A DNA stretch of 64,000 nucleotides. Source: Boletus sp. NGJ (Eukaryota; Basidiomycota; Agaricomycetes; Boletales; Boletaceae). The first letter of the stretch is position 1. Every line of letters begins with the position of its first letter. The position numbers and the translations under genes are program-made. The notes under the pieces were generated by a model. That model made no database searches, had not been told where the DNA came from, and worked only from the letters and a program-made list of their open reading frames with translations. The stretch covers positions 62,001 through 126,000 of the forward strand of contig JAGTXK010000108.1 of the NCBI GenBank assembly GCA_019096195.1, given 5' to 3'. Below, piece by piece: positions 24,486 through 34,820 of the stretch.

Positions 24486-25865
24486 CAACCTATATCATCA
24501 TAAGAGCTTGCTTTGAGGGGCAAATGAACAAACAGATACCTTGAGGAGATCACCATTGCCCTCTTTGCTCTGTTTCTTGGACTTAACTCGACTGGATTCT
24601 GTAGAATCTTCCTATTGTACATACACAATAATGGAGTCAGCACAACAATTCCAGTGATGGAATGATGAAATCCTACCAGGGTGGAACTAGGTACTTTGCT
24701 GTGGTCATCACCTGATGTCAAAGGCTGCTCATCTTGTTTTACTTCTTTGTGAGTAGATGCCTGAATAGTTTGTCAATGTAAAAGATGGAAACCGACCTAT
24801 TTGACATGCAAGTGGTTTGAAGGGACAAATGCTCACATTAAGTGGATGCCACAAATCTGGGATAATCTTTCCAAGATCACGAATGACAATTATCCCACTT
24901 TCACCTTTAGTTGCAAGGTGGGTACCATCCAATAAGATAGTGATCAACGATATCTTTTCACTGTCCTCAATAACAGAACCAATCAGAGCCAGTGTTGATA
25001 TGTCTAGGAATGAGATGGAATGGCCTGCAAAGGTAGCTATTAATTTGGTGGCTTGGGCAACACAGAAGATGTAGTTCCTGTCACCATTGGGAATCTGCAA
25101 TTTGGCAAGCTGGGACCCAGTGGATGTATTAAATGACCTGATTTTGTTGTGACTGGATGCAGCAAATATTTGCTGACTTGGCCATGCAAGTGGAGTGCCC
25201 AAAAAGTTGGGCATGTCAATTTTGATGGTGATGAGTTCATCACCACTGTGACTGTCAAAAATGTGGATGGAATTCTTCTTGCAGGTGGTGGCAAATTGTG
25301 TGCTATTTGGGGAGAATTGGACTCCAGTGACATTATTGACATGCTTAAGTGGGCTGATGAGTCTTTTCCCACTTGTAATGTCCCACATTGTCATGTTGTA
25401 GCCACTAGTCCCAGTGGCAAACCTTGTCAAATCTGGGAAGACATCAACCGCCCAGACCATGTTTTCACCCTTTACATTGATGACCTTTCTATGCATCTCT
25501 CCATCCCACATGTTTGTCCCCTTGTCAGTCCCATACACAATCCACTTCTGATCCCTTGACATGGAAATGGTGAACACTCTCATTCCTGTTTGCTTTCCGA
25601 CCTCTTCACTGTCTGAAAGTTGCCATCATTGAATCCCATCACTACTGCTGCCCAAAAGATGCTTTCCATCAGGGTGGAATATGACTGCCCAGACCTGTCC
25701 AGGGCCACCAGTGTCAAGGACTATCGTTTGATCTTATTGGATAGCAATGGCCCATCGGAGCTGCTATGCACTGGTATCCATCAATGACATTTTCACCAAT
25801 GGTGCACAATTGTTGGTGTCAAAATAGTAAGGATGAAGGTGTTTCAGTTTGCTCATGCTGTGCAT
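24486..25865 (-). pseudogene. WD40-repeat gene unit D, 5' half
   Basis: Reverse-strand twin of 1117-2498. A 284-codon open stretch (25583-24729) covers blades 2-7, with the same two introns. The first blade (VLDTGGPGQVWAV, near 25700) is separated by an in-frame TGA where paralogues have CGA. It starts exactly where unit D's 3' half at 17889 would continue. The upstream sequence is interrupted after TGCTGTGCAT by a TA and the Tc1-like transposon, so both ends of this gene have been hit by elements. Confidence 0.82.
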
Positions 25866-25867
25866 TA

Positions 25868-25939
25868 CAGCTATTTGCAAAGCAATGTAGAAAACACATT
25901 TGAGAATTCAACTTGTCGGAAACTGCCAGGGTAGGACCC
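25868..25939. repeat. Left terminal inverted repeat of Tc1-like transposon
   Basis: 72 bp beginning CAGCTATTTGCAAAG and ending GGTAGGACCC. It pairs with the reverse complement of 34747-34818. Confidence 0.88.
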
Positions 25940-25958
25940 TGAACTCATCCAAGCCAAA

Positions 25959-27077
25959 ATGACTCTGTCACATACTGTGCTGACTCAAACCATCACTAGC
26001 CCCACCATGCCAATCCATGCCGTGCCCAATGACACCAAAACACACATTCCTGCCCTTTCTCTTGATGGCTATACCATAAAAGTGATATGTGGGCTTCTTG
26101 ACATCAAGAAAACACTTGTATATAAGACTCTTGACTTCTACAGAAGGTTCAGCATTGTCTACAACCTGCATACATACTCTTGCATTGTCGGACACCATCA
26201 CATCCTCAGCACAGCAAATATTTTATTTATTCAAAATGTGGTTCAACATCACAATACAATTTATCTTGACAAACTCCAACACCAGTTGTGGGAGAAGCAC
26301 AACATATATGCAATGGTCTCTACTCTTTCCTATGCTCTAAAGCACCTCCAGCTCATACAAAAAATGATATCTTTCTCTGCTGCTGAGCAGAATGACAAGT
26401 TGCATGCCATTTACATGAATTGTATTGCAGCAGAAGTGCCAGATGCAAATAAGCTTCTCTTTGTGAATGAAGCTGCAAAAGACTGATGTACATCTTCTCA
26501 CCCATGCAGGCGATCACTCAGGGGACAGCATTGCCATGGCCGGCGATATTTCATATGTGGTGCACACTACTCAATCCTCCCAGTTATCACACTGGATGGT
26601 GTGATTGCATACAACATTATGGAAGGCCCAGTTGATGGTGCACGTTTTTTACAGTTTTCACAGGAACATGTTGTATGTATAGTGTACTTTTTTTCCTATC
26701 GACAAACACAACTGATGGTTTGACTCCTTGCAGATGCCTTTTACCAATCCATACCCTGGTTCACACAGTGTTCTTGTCATGGATAATTGTTGTATCCACC
26801 ACGGTGAAGAAGTTTGAGTGCTCGTTGAAGATATGCATCATAAGTGTAAAAATCTGGTGGGTTATTCTTACTGATTAGTTTTTAGTGTGTAGACTCATTT
26901 ATTTGCCACCATACTCCTCCAACTACAATCCCATCGAGCAAGCATTTTCCACTAGCAAATCATACTTGCGCTGGCATGACACAAATCCATCAATGATGGC
27001 TATCGTTCACACTTGTCAGAGTATCACCCCCAACAAGGTGGTAGATTATTTTCAAGCATCTGGATACATAGTGTAGT
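25959..27077 (+). pseudogene. Tc1/mariner (DDE_3-type) transposase, decayed
   Basis: Starts at the ATG 20 bp inside the TIR. The N-terminal half (175 codons) has a helix-turn-helix-like region (KVICGLLDIKKTLVYKTLDF), then FVNEAAKD, where a TGA interrupts. Catalytic blocks follow: ITLDG with the first Asp (~26590), VLVMDNCCIHH with the second Asp (~26780), and LPPYSSNYNPIEQAF with the Glu (~26930). It ends SGYIV and stop. A GT-AG intron (about 26671-26735) fits between EHV and MPFTNPYPG. A second TGA replaces an expected CGA after HHGEEV. The transposase cuts and pastes at TA. This copy is inactive as read. Confidence 0.82.
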
Positions 27078-27124
27078 ACTAGTCAATGTAACTAAGTACT
27101 ACTACTACCTTGTATGAAAAGTGG

Positions 27125-28640
27125 TTGAAATATGTGATTGTCCTCCTCCTCTTCACCAGTGTCTGCATCCTCAATGACAACAAAGCCCTTTGGAATGGGC
27201 AACCACTGATTCTACACATCACATTTGTAGTATAGATCATAATCAGCGCCTGACAGGGCCTGTATTGCCATCAGCTTGCATTGGTGGCCCCCAAAAGTGG
27301 CATCCACCACCATCATAGTATCACTTTTCATATGCAAACCTTTTCTTTGATGGCTGGCCTAACTTGTTGCCATGCTCAGTGCCTGACGATGTCAAGGTAT
27401 TGCTCTGCTTTTATTTGGCATCAGGGCCATTCCACCAAGCAATACTGCCTTTTTTGAGGCATATAATGTCACCCATTGAGAGACCAATGCCAGATAAAGT
27501 ATTGTTGTCGACATCTGTGAGAATATCTGGTCCAATACCTTGTAGTTCAAGTGGGTACCTGTATGTAGACATGTTGCACACACCAAGATGAGTTTCTACA
27601 TAACTAAGAAATCATGTGAGCTGAGATGGTGATGGACAAGGCAGGAAAATGGGCAGTCCAACTGGTTTGCACATTGGTGTCACTGGAGACACAGTAGGAA
27701 CTGCAACATTTGCATTGGTGGTAGTCAAGGGAGATGGAGATGTGGTAATAGACTGCAATAGACCAGAGTTCATAAGTGTCTGGAGAAGAAGCACCAACAT
27801 CAACAAGTTGACATCAATATCCAGTGTTGCTAGAGCAGGTGTCTTCACCTTTCATAACAGATGTAGAAATGGCGCTTTGTTGGTGAAATTGAATGACTTG
27901 ATGTTCAGCAGAGTGCTCAGCATGGCCTGCCCCTCCTCCTATGAGCTGGTTACTAGAATATTCTCACAATGAAAAAAAATGGCAATCTACCAGTGCACGA
28001 CACCAATCCAAGATCATCGCTGATGTTACAGCAATCATTCCCATTGGACCAACATATGTGAGCCCCTCATCAAAGCTATTCTTGTAATGGGTTTGAAGCT
28101 TAATATGCCAATGGGCAAGGTGCAATTCGAGATCAGAAGCTTCAAGCGACAGGCTCTATTGATGTTAGTACAGATTATATATTTTGGCAATACAATGAAC
28201 ATGTACTATATATGAACCTCACCAACATCTCCATCTGATTCATCCTTGACAGTGGCCAAGGTGGGGAGCTTCTCAACTTCCTTCATGTTGACAAGAATCT
28301 TGGTTACAGCAGGATTAGTACTGGCTCTGATTTTCTTCACCATTTCTTTGTAATCAGCTTTATGATTGACATCCATTGCATCACTGGAGCACTGGCTAAA
28401 TGAAGTTAACAGGTAGAACCAACCATTGAAGTCAAGCAATGAAAAAAATGAGAGACTTACCCTTTTGCCTTTGGCAGCACATACTTGAATGGAAACTGCA
28501 GTTTCTCTGATATCTTGTATTGATCTTGCCTGTGCTTGTCAAGTACACTTTGTAAAAAGTCGAGGTAGTTGCTGTCATTGATGGAAAATTGCAGTTCTTT
28601 GATTTTGATGGACTTCTCCATCAGTAAAAACAGAACTAAC
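27125..28640 (-). pseudogene. Companion gene of the Tc1-like transposon, SAM-like segment (function unknown)
   Basis: Minus-strand coding pieces run convergent to the transposase. They are a central block near 28620-28455 (DSNYLDFLQSVLDKH, FPFKYVLPKAKG), DYKEMVKKIRAS near 28350, a Pro/Thr-rich part with LMLVLLLQTLMNSGLL near 27800, a SAM-like block LQGIGPDILTDVDNN / GIGLSMGDIICLKKG near 27555-27450, and a C-terminal block YYKCDV...QWLPIPKGFVV near 27240-27180. Gaps fit short introns plus several stops. I recall proteins of this layout as common unknowns in Agaricomycetes. Co-residence inside the TIRs argues that it belongs to the transposon. A role in DNA or transposase binding is only a guess. 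Confidence 0.6.
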
Positions 28641-28659
28641 TGTCTGGTGCTGGACAGTA

Positions 28660-28850
28660 CTGGATAGTAACATAGTGCCCATAGTGAGGGTCCAACTGGA
28701 TAGTGGTTTGATAGTACTATGACAGTGTCTCATAGTCTGTTCATAGTCTGTCATAGTATTCTCAGTGTCTCATAGTATTCTCATAGTACTTTCATAGTGG
28801 TCATAGTATTCCCATAGTATCTCATAGTGTGGTCATAGTGATATTTCAAG
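28660..28850. repeat. TCATAGT-type simple repeat
   Basis: Irregular tandem copies of (T)CATAGT(GTC/ATT), the complement of the ACTATG repeat at 34397-34540. The transposon interior holds two parts of one satellite, split by the copia insertion. Confidence 0.8.
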
Positions 28851-28894
28851 CCAATTCTAATTTCAAATTCAATCAAATATTAATTCTACTAATT

Positions 28895-29025
28895 CTAATT
28901 CTAATTTTAATTTTAATTTTAATTTTAATCCTAATCCTAATCCTAATCCTAATCCTAATCCTAATCCTAATCCTAATCCCAGTCCCAGTCCCAGTCCCAG
29001 TCCCAATCCCAATCCTAATGATTTA
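28895..29025. repeat. Hexanucleotide satellite TAATTT / AATCCT / AGTCCC
   Basis: Successive runs of TAATTT, then CCTAAT (about ten copies), then CCCAGT hexamers. Each run differs from the next by transitions. It encodes only low-complexity peptides. It resembles but is not the fungal telomere repeat TTAGGG. Confidence 0.9.
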
Positions 29026-29179
29026 CAAAGTAAAGTGTTGACTTCATATAATGAGTAAAGAAGGATAAAATTAAGAAACAAGAGAGTGTGGGAAAGTTTT
29101 TGAAGTCTGGCTTGTTTATATAAGAATGGTGGCACAAACATTGGCAAACAATGTCCACTTTTTTAACACTGAGTGTGGG

Positions 29180-29440
29180 AAAATGGACTTGGATATTTTT
29201 TAAATGTAGGTCTACACTTTTGGTACACTTTGTGACTACACTTTTACTACACTTTTGGTACACTTTTGGTACACTTTGTTTGCTACACTGTACTACACTC
29301 TGCTACACTTTTGTTTGCTTTTTTTTACTACACTTTGTTTGCTACACTTTTGCTACACTCTTTGCTACACTTTTTGTACAACATTTGACTACACCTTTGA
29401 CTACACTTTTTGTATACTTTTGATTTAGGTTTAGGTTTAG
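29180..29440. repeat. CTACACTTTT simple repeat
   Basis: Imperfect copies of (C)TACACTTT(TG) in tandem, ending in GATTTAGGTTTAGG. No coding content. Confidence 0.85.
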
Positions 29441-29499
29441 GATTAGCTTAAAATTACTACTATAACTATGACTACTATGGATGTACTATGATCTATGAA

Positions 29500-29504
29500 A
29501 TGCT
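29500..29504. repeat. Target-site duplication ATGCT of nested copia (left)
   Basis: ATGCT immediately before the 5' LTR. The identical 5-mer is at 34392-34396. Confidence 0.9.
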
Positions 29505-29743
29505 TGTAGGATTTCTATACGATACAAATGGTAGTACACTGATTACATAATTATGTTGGACCGTAGTTGTTCTCTTTTCATACGCTACACACCTCAGTAA
29601 CTGTCTACTACAGTGACTGAGGTGAGCTACACTATTCATTAGCTACACTCTTACTAACATTACCTTAGTCCTACTGTGTTCAATAGGTAATGACCACCCA
29701 AGTAACTGTCTACTACAGTGATTGAGTCCTACTGTGTTCAATA
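29505..29743 (+). repeat. 5' LTR of nested copia
   Basis: TGTAGGATTTC to TTCAATA. Contains an internal duplication of CAGTAACTGTCTACTACAGTG-type sequence. Confidence 0.92.
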
Positions 29744-29758
29744 GGTTATGAGCCCTGG
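29744..29758 (+). other. Primer-binding site, half-tRNA type
   Basis: GGTTATGAGCCCTGG directly follows the LTR. GGGCTCATAACC, its complement, matches the anticodon arm (CAT) of initiator tRNA-Met. That is the internal site Drosophila copia and yeast Ty5 are known to use. The other copia family here has the same motif at 5267-5279. Confidence 0.75.
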
Positions 29759-32700
29759 CTCGAAAGCCTGAGTAGACCAAAAGTAGAAATCCAACTTGAA
29801 GACCTGAAACGATTTTAAACTTCCCAAACTCGATGCCGCTGGAAAAGAATGGACCTCTTGGAAATTCCAACTCACTTGCACACTCCAAACGCAAGACCTG
29901 AACAGTTACCTTGACAGAACCAAAAGTCTACCAATGGACCTGTCACTCAGCAAATCTCAAATGTGGAAACCAACCACAGCAGACAAGAAACTTGAAGCCA
30001 AGAAGTACAAGACAGACATGATTGAATGGCGAAAGAAGAATGCTACAGCCTGTCACATTATCCTGACCACACTCCCTAATACTCTCTGCATGCGTCTCAT
30101 GCAGAAGAAAACTGCACAAGAGTTCTACAAAGCCTTGGCAGTGATGTTTGAAAAGTGGTCGCTGGTCATAGGTACTAAGCTGAGATGGCAACTCAATGAG
30201 GTGAAGCTGAAGGAAGGCGGTGATGCACGCGCACACATAAACAAAATCCTAGTGTTGCATGAAGAACTCGCCACCATTGGAAATCCTGACTCAAAACAAG
30301 ACCTTTTCGGCATCATCTGTGCATCCTTACCTCGCTCGTACAACTCCATCCTATCCTCCATCTCATCAACCATAAAACTCAATAATACAACTATCTCATC
30401 TGACACCCTTCTTGACCTCGTCACTGATGAATACAACTGCCTCGCCCTACAAGACTCTGGCAAGTCGAAAGCGAAACCATCCAATGATGCTGCATTCAAT
30501 GCCGACTCGTCCAAAAAGGGAAAGGGCAAGAAGCACGAGCGCTACACTGGTGAATGTGGCAATTGCAGTTGGACGGGTCATCAAGACAAAGACTGCTGGG
30601 AGGAAGGAGGAGGCAAGGAAGGCCAAGCCCCAAAGAGTTGGAAGTTGTGGGGAAAGAAGTTGAAAGATTCACAGAACGGCAAGGGGAAGTCATCACCAAA
30701 GGTGAACACCGGTGTATGGCTCGCAGAAATATCTGAGTCTGAAACACATGACAACGAACTATCCTTACCATTCCTGAGCTATGCAATGCTCGTACATGAT
30801 GGTACCACACCATCGAGTGAAGTCACTGAACTGTATGACAGTGGTGCATCACAGCACATGTCACCAGCTCACAATCACTTCATCGACTTCAAGACTATCC
30901 CACCCAAACCAATACGGTCAGCTGACAATCGCACATTCAATGCAATTGGAAAAGGGAACCTTCATATCTACTTACCCAACGGTGAATGGAAGTCCCACAT
31001 CCTCTTGAAGGATGTCTTATATGCGCCGTCCATGAAGGTCACCCTTGTCTCGATCAGCCGACTCGCCAGCACAAACTATGCTGCCTTGTTCCATGATAAG
31101 TCTCTTCGAATCTTCAACTCGAAAAAGTGCATGTTTGGTGAAGTACCACTCGAAAACAGCCTCTATAGAACCCGCAATCAATACCCTACCCCATTTGCAG
31201 GTGTCGTAAAAACCGATGAAATACTCACCATGGAGGAATTGCACATCCGACTATCCCATATCGGCGCACCCACCATTCGCGAAATGCTAGCCAAAGGCAT
31301 GATTACCAGTGTGAAACTACACCCGGACCATACCTCTATGGGCCAATGTGAAGCATGCGAGTATGGAAAAGTGACACAGAAACCTATAGGGAAGGATCGT
31401 GACCCAAAACGTAGTGATAACTTCAGTGACGAAATACACACCGACCTGTGGGGACCGTCACCAATGCAAATGCCATCAAAGAAGATCTACTACTGCTTGT
31501 TCACAGATGATCACACATGTTACACCCACCTGTACCTTTTAACGGCCAAGTCCGAAACGTTCAAAGCATACTGCCAATATGAGGCTTGGGCAAAAAACCA
31601 GCACAACACCGACATTAAACGGTTGAGGTCGGATCATGGGGGGGAGTACCTGAGCGACGAGTTTACTCATCATTTGAAAGCCAAGGGTACAGAGTGAAAA
31701 CTCACCACTCACGATACCCCACAACACAACGGTGTCGCAGAACGCCTAAACCGAACCTTGATCGAACAGGTACATGTGGTCTTACATGCTAGTGGACTGC
31801 CTAAAACGCTGTGGGGCGAGGCTATCTTGCATACCCTCTGGGTAAAGAATAGGTCAGCGACACAAGCACTCGACAGCAAAACACCATATAAGATGCTGCA
31901 TAACAAGAAGCCAAACATAGGAAACTTACCTGTGTGGGGAGGACACTGCTGGGTACACGACGTGAACGGCTCGAAGCTTGACGTGTGAGTGTGCAAGGGC
32001 CACTGGGTTGGGTACGATCCCGACAGTGGAGCCCATCGCATTTATCTTGCAGACCGCCACACCGTTTCAGTTGAGCACAACATGACGTTTCAACGCCATG
32101 ACAACGCTGCCACCAGCCCTGTTGGCATCACAAGCGAAAGGGAGAATGAGCAGGCAAACAAAAATCATCAGCCAACCGCTCGAGACACACAGGAAATGAA
32201 CATACCTAAAGCCCCAGAAATCCCTCCAGTCCCAGACGCACCACACAACAACCACCTAAGTGCCAACTTCGAGATACCAGCACCTCAAAACAAGCTGAGA
32301 CGTTCGAGCCGAAAGCGAACGGAATCACCCTACCTACAAGCACTGTGCAACCAGCTTGGTACCCACGATGGACAAACAGGTGGCCCACCCTTTCCTTGAG
32401 GTATCCAAGCTGTCCAGAGTAGGAGTGAGAAAGAAAGGAGTGGAGGTGCAAGCGACGACCGCAGTGAGAACAGCGATATCGATAACTCCATCAATAACAG
32501 TGCAGCCATGGGTGCATGGGAATTCGACGACAATAGAGCGGCATACGCCATGGTAACCGGAGTCACCAATATGGAAGCATTGGAGCCAGCGATGATAGCA
32601 GAAGCACAAAGGAGACCAGATTGGGCGAAGTGGGATGAAGCAATAAATGCCAAGTTGAAGAGCCTTGACAATGCGCACACCTGGGACGTTGTCGAACAAC

Positions 32701-34152
32701 CTGCAAAGTCAAACGTAGTCAGCTGCAAATGGGTCTTCAAAATAAAGAAGAATGCAGCCAGCGAAGTTGACAAGTACAAGGCACGCCTAGTAGCGCGCGG
32801 TTTCACACAGCAACTCAGTGTCAACTACGATGAAACATACGCACCTGTCACATGGCTCTCATCTATCCGTCTCATCCTCGCGATCACAGCTCGTCAAGAC
32901 TGGGACATCAATGTCTTCGACTTCCACAGCGCTTTCCTCAACGGGAAATTAGATGACGATGAAATAATCTACATTGAACTACCACCCAGATTCAACAAAC
33001 ACGGCTGCAACCTTGTCGCCAAGCTCTGTGTCGCCCTCTACAGATCTAAACAAGGCGCTCTTAAATGGTATCTACGACTATTGAAGGAGTTAGCCGAATT
33101 AGGGTTCAGGTGGATGGAAGCTGACTGGGGAATATTTGTTGCGCTCACTGGCACACACATTTTAATCTTAGCATCTCATGTAGATGACTGTATGATCACA
33201 GGGAGCTCGAAGGAACTCATCAAAGCCTTCAAAGCCGAAATCAGCTTGCACTTTCATATCACAGATCTAGGACCCATCAGTTGGCTCCTAGAGATGAAGA
33301 TCACACGAGATCGACGTGCACGGACCATCTCCCTTTCCCAAGAACCGTACATCAATGCCATCCTCGCAAAGTTCAACTTTGTCAATGCAAAGCCAGTCGC
33401 AACTCCCCTCAACCCCAACCTTCACCTATCAGAATCACAAGGCCCTCAGATGACGAGTGAAATTGCCAAAATGCGCAACATCCCATACTGCCAGGCAATG
33501 GGATCACTAATCTACCTAGTAGCTGGCATGTGACCTGACATTGCATTCGCAACATCATACGTTTGCCAATTCAACGCCAACCCCAGATTGGCCCACTGGG
33601 AGGCTGTCAAATGAATCTATTGCTACCTCCTTGGTACAAAAACCTGGATGCTCACATTTGGTACTCAGACCTGTGGCCTTGTTGGCTATGTGGATGCAGA
33701 CGGTGCCTCACAGGAACACCGACATGCCATCACCGGATTTGCCTTCCTTGTCGATGGAGGAGCAATTTTGTGGGGTTCGAAGAAACAAGAACTCATTACC
33801 CTCTCCACTGCTGAGTCCAAGTATGTCGCAGCCACACACACAGCCAAGGAAGCCATCTGGCTTTGCTGTCTCATCAGCGAGATCTTCAGACCACTCCAGC
33901 AACCCACCATTCTGTATGGTGACAATCAGTCAGTGATTGCACTGACAAAGGACAGTAGTTTTCACGCATGCACTAAACATATTGATATATGATACCATTT
34001 CATTTGTTTCACTGTCGAACAAGGTCACATTCATTTTCTATACTGCCCTACTAATAACATGATTGCAGATACTCTTACTAAGGCACTTTCAAGTGTTAAA
34101 GCGAAACATTTTGCCTTCAAACTTGGCCTACGCCCTTCTGTTTGAGGGGGAG

Positions 34153-34391
34153 TGTAGGATTTCTATACGATACAAATGGTAGTACACTGATTACATAATT
34201 ATGTTGGACCATAGTTGTTCTCTTTCTGTACACTACACACCTCAGTAACTGTCTACTACAGTGACTGTGGTGAGCTACACTATTCATTAGCTACACTCTT
34301 ACTAACATTACCTTAGTCCTACTGTGTTCAATAGGTAATGACCACCTAAGTAACTGTCTACTACAGTGACTGAGTCCTACTGTATTCAATA
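34153..34391 (+). repeat. 3' LTR of nested copia
   Basis: Matches 29505-29743 with about 9 differences in 239 bp, and is preceded by the polypurine tract. Confidence 0.92.
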
Positions 34392-34540
34392 ATGCTATGG
34401 TACTATGATACTATGATACTATGCACACTATGAATATACTATGGATACTATGAATACACTTTCAATACTATGATACTATGAATACTATGAGTTATCTATG
34501 AAACTACTATGGCACTATGAGCACTATGATGAAATCCTGT
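34392..34540. repeat. TSD ATGCT and ACTATG simple repeat
   Basis: ATGCT (34392-34396) is followed by imperfect copies of (AT)ACTATG. The same repeat precedes the 5' LTR (29450-29500), so the copia entered a satellite. Confidence 0.85.
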
Positions 34541-34690
34541 ATTTACTGATGTCTTCCTTTGATGTCAACACTTTGCCCTTAATAGATGCCTTCTTCTTGA
34601 GGAGGGAAATAGACAGTAAGGGAGATTGTAAATACATGGAGTTCCTCAGATTCACAGGCTGGTGATGGCAGCAGCATAGTGGATACAGTA
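34540..34690 (-). pseudogene. Possible N-terminal exon of the companion gene
   Basis: On the minus strand a stretch ESEELHVFTISLTVYF followed in another frame by KKKASIKGKVLTSKED resembles the start of the companion protein family as I remember it. It is on the same strand as 28640-27125 and would be separated from it by the ACTATG satellite and the nested copia. Weak evidence. Confidence 0.35.
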
Positions 34691-34746
34691 CAGGTCACAG
34701 TCAGTCACAAGTAGCTAATTGTGCACACGTAGGCTAGGCACAACTG

Positions 34747-34818
34747 GGGTCCTACTCTGGCAGTTTCTGACGAGTCAAACTCTCAAATATGTTTTCCGCA
34801 TTGCTTTGCAAATGGCTG
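34747..34818. repeat. Right terminal inverted repeat of Tc1-like transposon
   Basis: GGGTCCTACTCTGGCAG to CATTTGCAAAG's complement. It matches 25868-25939 inverted and is bordered by TA at 34819-34820. Confidence 0.88.
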
Positions 34819-34820
34819 TA

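Larger units (their letters stand above)
22930..26983. repeat. Right arm of ~4.05 kb inverted duplication
   Basis: Mirror of 1-4056, with ~18.9 kb between the arms. It holds a copia integrase region, WD40 unit D 5' half and the left part of the Tc1-like transposon. Beyond 26983 this side continues into the intact transposon, which suggests that this locus, or its ancestor, was the donor of the transposon part. Confidence 0.95.
29505..34391 (+). mobile_element. Nested Ty1/copia element, nearly complete (fossil)
   Basis: The 239-bp LTRs (29505-29743 and 34153-34391) are about 96% identical and begin TGTAGGATTT. The primer-binding site is at 29744. Gag spans about 29934-30700 with a zinc knuckle CGNCSWTGHQDKDCW. 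The protease has YDSGASQHM (~30840), and integrase follows (HIRLSHIG, CEACEYGK, IHTDLWGP, LRSDHGGEY, 31230-31990). Reverse transcriptase is at 32508-33533 and RNase H at 33648-33992, then a GAGGGGGAG polypurine tract. A few interruptions (about four or five) make it defective. Its body keeps CpGs, unlike its surroundings. It is younger than the transposon it sits in. Confidence 0.93.
25868..34818 (+). mobile_element. Tc1/mariner-like transposon with two genes and a nested copia
   Basis: Terminal inverted repeats at 25868-25939 and 34747-34818 (72 bp, about 10 mismatches, outer end CAGC(T/C)ATTTGCAAAG) are each bordered by TA (25866-25867 and 34819-34820). The outer flanks rejoin into a WD40 upstream sequence (TGCTGTGCAT, then CAATGTTGTTCCATAA, as in units B and C), which confirms both ends. 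Total length is 8951 bp, or about 4.06 kb without the nested copia. It carries a plus-strand transposase at one end and a convergent minus-strand companion gene with a SAM-like segment. Confidence 0.85.

Noticed and set aside
28920-29020. Telomere-like repeats (CCTAAT)n suggesting an interstitial telomere
   Set aside because: The unit is CCTAAT grading into CCCAGT and TAATTT, not CCCTAA. It lies inside a transposon, so a simple satellite explains it.
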